Assembly: GCF_000622245.1 (NCBI RefSeq)
Contig: NZ_JHXW01000014.1
Coordinates: forward strand, 1-59,893
Origin: Fusobacterium perfoetens ATCC 29250
GTDB lineage: Bacteria; Fusobacteriota; Fusobacteriia; Fusobacteriales; Fusobacteriaceae
Reading direction: 5' to 3'
DNA length: 59,893 nt
Below, in pieces: positions 53,269-59,893 of this stretch. The notes beneath the pieces are model-generated. The model did no database searches. It saw only the letters and a list, made by a program, of their open reading frames with translations, and was not told the DNA's origin. Made by a program: the position numbers and the translations under genes. Each line of letters starts with the position of its first letter. Position 1 is the stretch's first letter.

Positions 53269-54036
53269 TTATTTTATAAAAATACTAATACCCATACTTA
53301 TTATTGTAAAAAAACAAATTATTAAAAAAATTATTTTTACAAATCTTACTCCTTTTGTTATAGCATATTTTGCTCCTAGTTGTCCTCCTAAAAACATAAA
53401 TATTCCCATTGGAACAGAATATAAATAATCTATTTTTCCTAAATATATAAATGATAATAACCCAGCAAATGTAGATGTAAAACTAATAATTTTAGCATTT
53501 CCCGAAGCAGTAACAAAATCATACTTATAAATTTTTATAAACATAAGCATCATTAATCCACCACTTCCAGGACCAAAAAATCCAGAATAAAATCCTAATA
53601 TAAGAGACCATGCTGTTCCTAAAAAATTTATTTTTTTAGTAATTTCTATAAACTCATTTTTTACCCCTAAGTTTTTATTTAATAAAGTATAAATTAATGT
53701 AAAGATTAATAAAAATATTACAATATATTCTAAAATATCTTCTTTTATTAATGTTGCACTTTTAGCTCCTAATATTCCCCCAATAAAAGAAACTATTATA
53801 GGATATTTTAAAACTTTAAGATTAATTTTTCCTGATAATATATATTTTAGACTACTCCCTAAACAACCAAAAGTTACAGCAAATTTATTTGAACCTAAAG
53901 CATAATGCATTGGCATTCCTGATAATATATAAGCTGGTAAACTTATAACTCCTCCCCCTCCTGCTATAGCATCTATAAAAGCAGCTAAAAAGCATGAAAT
54001 ACTTAGAAAAATAAAAATATTTAAATTAAAATCCAT
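53269..54036 (-). CDS. TSUP (TauE/SafE) family permease
   Basis: 255 residues, about seven to eight membrane helices. AAFIDAIAGGGGVISLPAYI and the second repeat GFYSGFFGPGSGGLMMLMFI are the paired glycine-rich motifs of the family, which carries sulfite, sulfonates or other small anions. AGGAGG directly follows the gltS terminator, so expression seems to depend on read-through. Substrate unknown. Confidence 0.9.
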   Translation of the reverse strand: MDFNLNIFIFLSISCFLAAFIDAIAGGGGVISLPAYILSGMPMHYALGSNKFAVTFGCLGSSLKYILSGKINLKVLKYPIIVSFIGGILGAKSATLIKEDILEYIVIFLLIFTLIYTLLNKNLGVKNEFIEITKKINFLGTAWSLILGFYSGFFGPGSGGLMMLMFIKIYKYDFVTASGNAKIISFTSTFAGLLSFIYLGKIDYLYSVPMGIFMFLGGQLGAKYAITKGVRFVKIIFLIICFFTIISMGISIFIK

Positions 54037-54047
54037 TAAAACCTCCT

Positions 54048-54083
54048 AAAAAAATAATCCTCTAAAATTAATTAGAGGATTAT
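54048..54083 (-). terminator. Terminator between gltS-like and TSUP genes
   Basis: A 12-bp perfect stem, ATAATCCTCTAA (54054-54065) with TTAGAGGATTAT (54072-54083), six-base loop, then seven Ts on the minus strand that run into the TSUP ribosome site AGGAGG (54047-54042). Confidence 0.85.
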
Positions 54084-54108
54084 CATAAATACAAGTTTCA
54101 CAATACGA

Positions 54109-55494
54109 TTATTTTCTTCCTATTATTTCTGCTTCACCAGGTCTTAAAGCATCCATTGGTAAACTATATGAACCATATTTAATTTTACATAATAATAACA
54201 TTCCTAATGCTATTGTTGTTAATACTGCTCCTATAGGTATAACACCTATAGATACACAAAATACTGGAACCATTGTTATTAAAAATAATTCAATAATTGA
54301 TTGTAAAGTATATGCTGTTCCAAAATCATCTAATGTACCACTCTTCATTTCAGGGTCTACTATTCTTAATAACGTAACTCCTACTGCCACAACTCCTGTT
54401 ATATATCCAAAAATAAATATTGATCTTTCAAACCAAAAGTTTCTAAATAATTTTCTAGCAACATAAAATACTAATATTACTGGCCAAGCTGTTCCTATTA
54501 TACATAAAACTAATATAGGGCCTATAAAATCTAAAACTACTGATACTTGAATAGTTGCAACCCCAAAAGCAACTAAATAATCTGTTACTCCACTTCCAAT
54601 TCTATCAATAACCCTTTTATCTACATATGAACCATAACCTATTTTATTTAATATTCCTTGAATAACAACTCCAACTAACATAGCCACACACATTAAAGGA
54701 ACTTCTATATTTGGAAAATATTGTTTATAGAAACTATAAATAGCAAATCCTATTCCTGTTGTCATAAGTATAAGTCCTATATGCCAAGCTAATGGGTCCA
54801 TTGCCATTGGATGAACTGTTTCATCTCCCATTGTTTGTCTTTTTTCTACTGGAATCATTCCTGTTTTACACTCTTCAGGAAGAGAACCAATACTCTCTAT
54901 TAATTTTGTTGCTCTTTTTCTAGTAGCATAATTTATACAAATTATACCTCCAAATATACCAACTAATAGTCCTATTGTAGCAAATGTTTGACCTATTACT
55001 ACTCCGTCTGTTCTATTCAATAATGTGTTTAATGTTCCTCCAATAGCAGCAGCATAACCATGTCCTCCCATAAATCCTGATGGTAAAAGAACAGATATTT
55101 CCACAAACACATTTGGAAAAAATATTTTTACTAAAATACCACCTAATAAACATGCCAATCCAAAGCACATAAATTCACTTGACATATTTATTAAAAATGT
55201 ATCTCCAACTTTATTTACAGTTTCTTTTAAATTAAATTTTTCTTGTTTTCCTAAAAATATTCCTGCAAATAATACACAAACTAATAAATAAGCATAAGAC
55301 CCTGTCTGATTACTAAAAGGTAAAATATCTAAAAATTGTGGTCCCCCAAATAATCCTAAAAAACCAGCAACTAAAGATGAAGGTATATAATAGTTTTGTA
55401 AAAATTTAATTTTACTTCTCATCATTTGAGCTATAAATAATAAACCTGACATAATACAAAAATCTAATAACATTGACCATGCTGTAAACTGCAT
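54109..55494 (-). CDS. GltS-family sodium/glutamate symporter
   Basis: 461 residues, longer than the 401 of E. coli GltS, with about 12 membrane helices. The reentrant-loop motif LPSGFMGGHGYAAAIGGTL and its pair in the second half (SVVLDFIGPILVLCIIGTAWPVI) fit the family (PF03616). A soluble loop at about 205-230 separates the halves. Substrate may be glutamate or a related acid. AAGGAGG precedes the ATG. Strong promoter with the shared upstream palindrome. Confidence 0.88.
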   Translation of the reverse strand: MQFTAWSMLLDFCIMSGLLFIAQMMRSKIKFLQNYYIPSSLVAGFLGLFGGPQFLDILPFSNQTGSYAYLLVCVLFAGIFLGKQEKFNLKETVNKVGDTFLINMSSEFMCFGLACLLGGILVKIFFPNVFVEISVLLPSGFMGGHGYAAAIGGTLNTLLNRTDGVVIGQTFATIGLLVGIFGGIICINYATRKRATKLIESIGSLPEECKTGMIPVEKRQTMGDETVHPMAMDPLAWHIGLILMTTGIGFAIYSFYKQYFPNIEVPLMCVAMLVGVVIQGILNKIGYGSYVDKRVIDRIGSGVTDYLVAFGVATIQVSVVLDFIGPILVLCIIGTAWPVILVFYVARKLFRNFWFERSIFIFGYITGVVAVGVTLLRIVDPEMKSGTLDDFGTAYTLQSIIELFLITMVPVFCVSIGVIPIGAVLTTIALGMLLLCKIKYGSYSLPMDALRPGEAEIIGRK

Positions 55495-55597
55495 ATTTTC
55501 GCCCTCCTTATTTTTCCTTTTAAAAGTTTTAGTTTAAATTTTAAAAAACATAATAAGTCTTTTTTGTACAAAATTAAGACAATAATTTTATAGTATA

Positions 55598-55626
55598 AGT
55601 ATACATCAAAAAAGAAATGTTGTCAA
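55598..55626 (-). promoter_or_regulatory. Promoter of the gltS-like gene
   Basis: Perfect TTGACA (55626-55621), 17-bp spacer, TATACT (55603-55598) on the minus strand. Confidence 0.82.
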
Positions 55627-55636
55627 TTGTTTTTTC

Positions 55637-55662
55637 TAAAAAAGAATTTAAATTCTTTTTTA
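55637..55662 (-). promoter_or_regulatory. Shared upstream element, copy C (26-bp perfect palindrome)
   Basis: The left arm TAAAAAAGAATTT at 55637-55649 is followed by its exact complement at 55650-55662. The inner 24 bases (55638-55661) match the AAAAAAG-N8-TTCTTTTTT pattern and end 11 bp from the -35 box. Confidence 0.68.
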
Positions 55663-55735
55663 TAATAATTTATTTTTATTTTTAAATTAAAAAACAAAAT
55701 AAATATCTTTTTTTGTTTTTTTACATATTAATAAT

Positions 55736-55767
55736 AAAAAAAGGAACTATTTTTTAGTTCCTTTTTA
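55736..55767 (-). terminator. Terminator after the BCCT gene
   Basis: AAAAAGGAACTA (55738-55749) pairs with TAGTTCCTTTTT (55755-55766), T run on the minus strand. Confidence 0.85.
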
Positions 55768-55801
55768 TTTTTATTCAATTATTCACTATCTGCAACTCAT
55801 T

Positions 55802-57361
55802 TTATTCACAACAATCATTACACTTAGAAACTTTATCATATTTTTTATGATTTACTATTAACATTATCAAACTTGCTGTTGCTCCTATCATAATAAGTGC
55901 TGCAAACATTCCTCCAAAGTTAGCAATTACTTTTACTCCATTTACTCCAAATAAAGAAATCATAATATATCCTAAGGACATTGTTATAGCTCCCCAAATA
56001 AGTTTTAATCTATTTGGTGCCTCTGGATTATCAGGATCAATTCCATGAGTAGATATTCCTGCCATTGCAATTGTATTAGAGTTACATGCAGTAACTATTG
56101 ATAAGAAAATTAAAATAACAAATAAAGGTATTATGATTTTTCCTAAAGGCATCGCTGCTAACATATCATATGGAACATTTTCAACACCTCTATTGTAAGA
56201 ATCTACTAAGTCAACAGCCCCACTTTTATGTAACCATAATGAAGTCCCACTTACAAGAGTCATCCATAAAGCACTTACAGTAGCACATATTCCTATATAT
56301 AAACCTAAAACATGTTTTATTTTACGTCCATAAGCAATTCTTCCCATAAATGCTCCTGAAGTTGGCGCCCAAGACATCCAACTGAACCAATAGAAAGTTG
56401 TCCACCATTGTGGCCATTGAGTTTCATGGGCTGCTCCTGTAACTAACATTTTTTCAAAAAATCCTCCAATAAATCCTCCCATTGCTTCTGTTGCTAAATT
56501 AAACAAGAAAGGAGCATTTGAGAAAATAATTAAAAATACTAAGAAAACTATATAACCATAAACATTTATATCAGCTACATATTTTAATCCTTTTTGAATT
56601 CCAGATATTGAAGTGGCAACTACAGTAATCCCTATTATTATTCCTATAATTAACCATAATTTTGGATTACTTGGAATTCCCATCATTTTAGAAACTCCTC
56701 CAGCTACATTCATAAATCCTTGAGCTACTGAACCAGCCATTCCTGCTGAAATTGAGAATAATGTAATAGCATCTATTATATTTACTGTTTTTTGATTATC
56801 TGCATATTTTCCTAATACTGGTGCCATCTCACTAGCAATAGAAAATGGCTTTTTACCATTATAATACATAAAAGCAAAAACTACAGCTGGAACTGTATAG
56901 ATTGCATATGGAACTACAGTCCAATGTAAAAACATTGTTTCCATAGAAAATTTTAATGCATCTTTTGATAATGGTTCTATTCCTGTGATATCTGTAGCTG
57001 GATTTAATAAGTGAGCTATTGGTTCTGCTGGTCCCCAGAATAATACTCCTGCAGCCATTGTTGTTGTAAGAGCTATTGTAAACCAAGAAAAATCAGATAA
57101 TTCTGGTTTAGCATCTTCTCCTCCAATACGAACATCTCCAAATTTTGAAAACATTGCTACAATTCCTACTATTGTTACAGCTAAAGCTAGAATACTTTCC
57201 AACCATCCAAAATTGTTAATAATTCCATTGTTAATAGTATTAATAGCATTAATAAATTTATCTTCACTAACTATTCCTAATAATACAAACACCAATAAAA
57301 TTATAAATGGTGGAAAAAATGTCATTTTACGTAATTTTAGATTCTTTCCTCTATCTTCCAT
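55802..57361 (-). CDS. BCCT-family betaine/carnitine/choline transporter
   Basis: 519 residues, about 12 membrane helices. The aromatic-box segment FYWFSWMSWAPTSGAFMGRIA and the TM3 stretch MAAGVLFWGPAEPIAHLL are diagnostic of BCCT carriers; HWTVVPYAIYTV follows. The glycine stretch (TTMAAGVLFWG) differs from that of sodium-driven BetP, so coupling is not certain. The ribosome site AGGAGG is within the end of the nitrilase gene, which stops one base before. It probably brings in the nitrilase substrate, a quaternary or N-methylated amine (inference). Confidence 0.93.
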   Translation of the reverse strand: MEDRGKNLKLRKMTFFPPFIILLVFVLLGIVSEDKFINAINTINNGIINNFGWLESILALAVTIVGIVAMFSKFGDVRIGGEDAKPELSDFSWFTIALTTTMAAGVLFWGPAEPIAHLLNPATDITGIEPLSKDALKFSMETMFLHWTVVPYAIYTVPAVVFAFMYYNGKKPFSIASEMAPVLGKYADNQKTVNIIDAITLFSISAGMAGSVAQGFMNVAGGVSKMMGIPSNPKLWLIIGIIIGITVVATSISGIQKGLKYVADINVYGYIVFLVFLIIFSNAPFLFNLATEAMGGFIGGFFEKMLVTGAAHETQWPQWWTTFYWFSWMSWAPTSGAFMGRIAYGRKIKHVLGLYIGICATVSALWMTLVSGTSLWLHKSGAVDLVDSYNRGVENVPYDMLAAMPLGKIIIPLFVILIFLSIVTACNSNTIAMAGISTHGIDPDNPEAPNRLKLIWGAITMSLGYIMISLFGVNGVKVIANFGGMFAALIMIGATASLIMLIVNHKKYDKVSKCNDCCE

Positions 57362-57362
57362 T

Positions 57363-58223
57363 TTAAAAACCTCCTAATTTTTCCATACTTTCTATATTTT
57401 TTATATTTTCAGTTAATTGGTGATATGATTCAATATTTCTATCAGTCAATACTGTATTAAATGCTCTATCAGATTTAACTCTATCTAAATGAATATCTTG
57501 ATATAAAATAGTTTCTTCTTCAATTCCCAATGTTCCCAAAACTTGTCCTAATGGATTTACTATTTGAGATTTTCCTGCATACATATCATTTTCATCTCCT
57601 GTTACTCCACATTGATTACAAGCTACTACATACATTAAATTATCTAATGCTCTACAAGAAAGTGTTAAATCCCACCATTCTTTAAAATAGTATCCACCTC
57701 TCCAAGCTGCTGGAGTTATCATTAATTCAGCTCCATTAAGAGCTAATATTCTACTGCTTTCTGGAAAACAAGCATCATAACAAATTGTCATCCCAATTTT
57801 TCCTAATTTAGTATCAAATACAGGATATTTCATTCCTTTTCTTACTAATGTACGTTCTTCCCCAACAGGATGAGTTTTAGCATAAGTCCCTATAATATTT
57901 CCTTCGTCATCAATTATAATTGCTGTATTTTCATATATATTTTTTTCTACTTCTAAAAGTATTGTACAAACAATATGAACTGTTAATTCCTTTGCTAGAG
58001 ATTTTAATTTTGTTAAAGTATATCCATCTTCTTTTTCTATTAAATTAGTATATTTATCCATTCCTCTAAATTTTAACCCAGTATTAAATACTTCAGGAAG
58101 ACATACTAACTTAGCTCCTTTCTGTGCAGCTTCTCTAATAAATTTTTCTGCTTTTTCTACATTTTCTTTAACTAAGCCAAAATTACTACTCATTTGAACT
58201 ACTGCTACCTTATAACTTCTCAT
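57363..58223 (-). CDS. Carbon-nitrogen hydrolase (nitrilase superfamily amidase)
   Basis: 286 residues. Hydrolyses a C-N bond of an amide or carbamoyl compound. The Glu-Lys-Cys triad is seen in VCLPEVFNTG, YAKTHPVGEE and TICYDACFPES; the later Glu-containing AAWRGGYYFKEWW is also family-like. By size and motif it fits omega-amidase or N-carbamoyl-amine hydrolase, not a true nitrilase. The start is ATG 58223 with AGGAGG six bases upstream; an ATG 21 bases further upstream has none. It is transcribed with the BCCT gene. Confidence 0.93.
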   Translation of the reverse strand: MRSYKVAVVQMSSNFGLVKENVEKAEKFIREAAQKGAKLVCLPEVFNTGLKFRGMDKYTNLIEKEDGYTLTKLKSLAKELTVHIVCTILLEVEKNIYENTAIIIDDEGNIIGTYAKTHPVGEERTLVRKGMKYPVFDTKLGKIGMTICYDACFPESSRILALNGAELMITPAAWRGGYYFKEWWDLTLSCRALDNLMYVVACNQCGVTGDENDMYAGKSQIVNPLGQVLGTLGIEEETILYQDIHLDRVKSDRAFNTVLTDRNIESYHQLTENIKNIESMEKLGGF

Positions 58224-58311
58224 AATAAACCTCCTATTTTTCATATATTATCAAAACTTTAATTTCTAAAACAAAACATTCTAACTATTATAAGTTCATA
58301 TTACAGTTATA

Positions 58312-58340
58312 ATTATAAACGATATCAAGGAAGTTGTCAA
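58312..58340 (-). promoter_or_regulatory. Consensus promoter of the nitrilase-BCCT operon
   Basis: Perfect TTGACA (58340-58335), 17-bp spacer, perfect TATAAT (58317-58312) on the minus strand. Confidence 0.88.
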
Positions 58341-58351
58341 CCTTTTTTGTA

Positions 58352-58375
58352 AAAAAAGTTTTTTTATTCTTTTTT
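58352..58375. promoter_or_regulatory. Shared upstream element, copy A, in a divergent gap
   Basis: On the plus strand AAAAAAG-TTTTTTTA-TTCTTTTTT, 11 bp from the nitrilase -35 box and 13 bp from the -35 box of the divergent DUF6282 gene, so it could serve both. Confidence 0.6.
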
Positions 58376-58388
58376 TTGATATAAAGTA

Positions 58389-58417
58389 TTGTCTATTTTT
58401 TTTATTTGTGATACAAT
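58389..58417 (+). promoter_or_regulatory. Promoter of the DUF6282 gene
   Basis: TTGTCT (58389-58394), 17-bp spacer, TACAAT (58412-58417). Confidence 0.62.
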
Positions 58418-58455
58418 TACTTCAAAATATATTTTTATTAAGGAGGAAGTATAAA

Positions 58456-59325
58456 ATGGAACAAAATTTTCATGAAATAGCTAAAGAATTAATGAAAGGA
58501 GCATATGACTTACATACTCATACAGAACCTTCTGCTTTTAATAGAGCCCTTGATGATTTTGAACTAGTATTAGAAGCCCAAAAATATGGAATGGCTGGAG
58601 TAATGATTAAAAGCCATTACGAACCTACTCAATCAAGAGCAAATCTTGTTAATAAAAGATTAAATTCCAATACTAAAGCTTTTGGAGGAACTGTTTTAAA
58701 CTGGCCAAATGGTGGTTTAAATCCTTTTGCTGTAGAAAATGCTTTAAAAAATGGAGCTATTATTGTTTGGATGCCTACAAGAGATTCTAAAAATTGTTTA
58801 AGATATGGAGATATGCCTGGAGATTTCTTTAAAAGACCAGGAATAACAATTTTTGACAAAAATAAAAATTTAATAAAAGAAGTTTATGAAATATTTGAAA
58901 TAGTAAAAAAATATGGAGCTTATCTTGCAACAGGACACTTAAGTCCAGAAGAATCTATAAAACTTTGTGAAGAGGGAAGAAAAAATGGAGTTAATATGAT
59001 TTTAACTCATCCAGAATGGCCACGTACTGTAGTAAATGGTGAAACTCAAAAATATTTAGCTAGTCTTGGAGTTCTTATTGAAAAAAATTGGTTAAATGTA
59101 GCTGAAAATTCTATTTCTATAGAAGAAATGGCAAAAAATATAAGAATGGCTGGAATTGAAAATACGTATTTAGCAACAGATAGAGGACAAAATGGTTTCA
59201 AACATCCAGCTGAAGAGATGTTGAATTTTATAGTTGCTTTATTAGAACAAGGATTTACAAAAGATGAAATAAAAACAATGATACAAACAGTCCCTTCATA
59301 TATAGCTAATAAAGTAAAAAGATAA
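58456..59325 (+). CDS. DUF6282-type amidohydrolase-superfamily protein
   Basis: 289 residues, soluble. The metal-ligand pattern of the amidohydrolase superfamily is visible: DLHTHTEPS (His20, His22), Lys and His in VMIKSHYEPT, His in ATGHLSPEE, His in LTHPEWPR, and Asp in LATDRGQNG. These suggest a TIM-barrel metal-dependent hydrolase; the family has no established substrate that I know. The start is ATG 58456 with AGGAGG, not the upstream in-frame codons. It is divergent from the nitrilase-BCCT operon and followed by an anion permease. Confidence 0.8.
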   Translation: MEQNFHEIAKELMKGAYDLHTHTEPSAFNRALDDFELVLEAQKYGMAGVMIKSHYEPTQSRANLVNKRLNSNTKAFGGTVLNWPNGGLNPFAVENALKNGAIIVWMPTRDSKNCLRYGDMPGDFFKRPGITIFDKNKNLIKEVYEIFEIVKKYGAYLATGHLSPEESIKLCEEGRKNGVNMILTHPEWPRTVVNGETQKYLASLGVLIEKNWLNVAENSISIEEMAKNIRMAGIENTYLATDRGQNGFKHPAEEMLNFIVALLEQGFTKDEIKTMIQTVPSYIANKVKR

Positions 59326-59337
59326 TAAAATTTTATT

Positions 59338-59374
59338 AAAGGGTAAATCATAATTTATTTTTGACTTACCCTTA
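59338..59374 (+). terminator. Weak terminator or attenuator between DUF6282 and permease genes
   Basis: AAGGGTAA (59339-59346) pairs with TTACCCTT (59366-59373), then ATATTTTTT. The 3' arm is close to the permease ribosome site AGGAGG (59394), and the stem overlaps a possible TTGACT -35 box. Confidence 0.6.
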
Positions 59375-59405
59375 TATTTTTTCATAAAAATTAGGAGGAA
59401 AAAGT

Positions 59406-59893
59406 ATGTTAATATTAATTGGTATACTAATCTTTTTGGTTACTTTCTATTTTATTATTACAGAAAAATATCCAAAATCTTTAGTATCTATTATTGGTGG
59501 TGGACTAATGGTTGTTATCAGAATTTTAAATGAAGAACAAGCATTAGAAGTTGTTGGATATAATCTTGAAATTCTAGTTCTTTTAATTGGAATGATGGTT
59601 ATTGTTGAAATTATGTCTGAAACAGGAATTTTTCAATGGATAGCTATAAAATTAGCTCAAGTAGTTAAAGGAGACCCTATTAAAATTCTAGTTCTTCTAT
59701 CTATTGTTACAGCTACTTGTTCAGCTTTTTTAGATAATGTTACTACTATTCTTTTAATAGTTCCTGTAACTATTTTCTTAGCTAATAGGTTGAAATTAGA
59801 ACCAAAACCATTTGTATTAATGCAAATATTTATGTCTAATATTGGTGGAACAGCTACAATGATAGGAGACCCACCTAACTTAATTATTGGAAG
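59406..59893 (+). CDS. SLC13/ArsB/NhaD-type ion permease (5' part, cut by window edge)
   Basis: The first 162 codons of a membrane carrier that is open at the right edge. Hydrophobic segments alternate from the start; FLDNVTTILLIVPVT and GGTATMIGDPPNLIIG are the paired signature loops of the ArsB/NhaD/P-protein group within the ion-transporter superfamily. Substrate might be an organic acid, arsenite or Na+; not decided. ATG with AGGAGG eight bases upstream. It follows DUF6282, so the two probably share a function. Confidence 0.88.
   Translation, partial: MLILIGILIFLVTFYFIITEKYPKSLVSIIGGGLMVVIRILNEEQALEVVGYNLEILVLLIGMMVIVEIMSETGIFQWIAIKLAQVVKGDPIKILVLLSIVTATCSAFLDNVTTILLIVPVTIFLANRLKLEPKPFVLMQIFMSNIGGTATMIGDPPNLIIG

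Larger units (their letters stand above)
55495..55801. other. 307-base gene-free region between BCCT and gltS-like genes
   Basis: Contains, from left to right, the gltS leader (about 100 bases), its promoter (55598-55626), the 26-bp palindromic element (55637-55662), AT-rich filler and the BCCT terminator (55736-55767). No coding sequence is seen. Confidence 0.7.

Overview
The window reads as a chromosomal segment of an AT-rich, strictly fermentative/anaerobic bacterium, most likely a Fusobacterium or close relative in the Fusobacteriaceae. Reasons: the left edge holds the first 59 bases of a 16S rRNA gene (minus strand) whose 5' end matches the Fusobacteriota pattern from memory; base composition is very low in G+C (roughly 27-30% by eye); the oxygen-independent (cobalt-early) cobalamin route is present; and the house-keeping gene order suits that group. 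Species cannot be decided from the sequence alone.

Layout. 1-1.1 kb: start of an rRNA operon with a consensus promoter and a cysteine-cluster protein upstream. 1.1-4.1 kb: copper locus (copA then csoR). 4.2-17 kb: a long minus-strand block of core genes: ychF, yceD/DUF177, rpmF, plsX, fabH, fabD, acpP, fabF, rnc, a radical SAM gene, rng, coaD, radA, disA (transcribed right to left). 17.1-20.5 kb (+): a Zn/Cd-type P-ATPase with a histidine-rich tail, and holA. 20.6-24.4 kb: GNAT and SDR genes, then an hxlR-hydE-cbiK operon. 24.6-28.3 kb: an OpuC-type osmolyte importer with an MBL hydrolase. 28.5-35.1 kb: glycerate kinase, M20 amidohydrolase plus YfcC-type carrier with divergent CdaR regulator, and a two-gene ThrE-type exporter. 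35.2-39.5 kb: HAD phosphatase, MerR regulator with divergent MATE pump, threonine deaminase. 39.6-50.5 kb: tetrapyrrole/cobalamin block, with two multidomain genes leftward (cbiJ-hemC fusion, cobA-hemD fusion) and nine genes rightward (cbiA,C,D,E,T,L,F,G,H), tightly overlapped. 50.6 kb: HU protein. 51-59.9 kb: an accessory transport/hydrolysis neighbourhood (RpiR regulator, alpha/beta-hydrolase-fold protein lacking its nucleophile, TSUP permease, GltS-type symporter, BCCT transporter, nitrilase-family amidase, DUF6282 metal-dependent hydrolase-like protein, and an SLC13/ArsB-type permease cut by the window edge).

How the parts work together. The fab/plsX block supplies phospholipid precursors; fabD has its own promoter with a perfect inverted repeat over the -10 region, and acpP is separated from fabF by a terminator that should raise ACP over the downstream enzymes. 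The copper and the second metal ATPase promoters, 13 kb apart, carry similar G-tract operator-like sites just after the -10 box, so one CsoR repressor may control both. The tetrapyrrole genes run from porphobilinogen (HemC, HemD, CobA) to cobyrinate a,c-diamide (Cbi enzymes), with the cobalt chelatase cbiK located 16 kb away next to hydE. Adenosylation, later amidation and nucleotide-loop genes are not in the window.

The most interesting unexplained signal is in the last 9 kb. Three minus-strand promoters (alpha/beta-hydrolase-fold gene, gltS-like gene, nitrilase-BCCT operon) each carry the same element, AAAAAAG-N8-TTCTTTTTT, exactly 11 bp upstream of a TTGACA -35 box and 17-bp spacer; in the gltS copy it is part of a perfect 26-bp palindrome. 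This suggests a local regulon (candidate regulator: the RpiR protein) or a repeated UP-element design. One member, the hydrolase-fold gene, has C-ending codons typical of very high expression yet has Gly where the catalytic Ser should be. No mobile elements, CRISPR arrays, tRNAs or recognisable riboswitches were seen.
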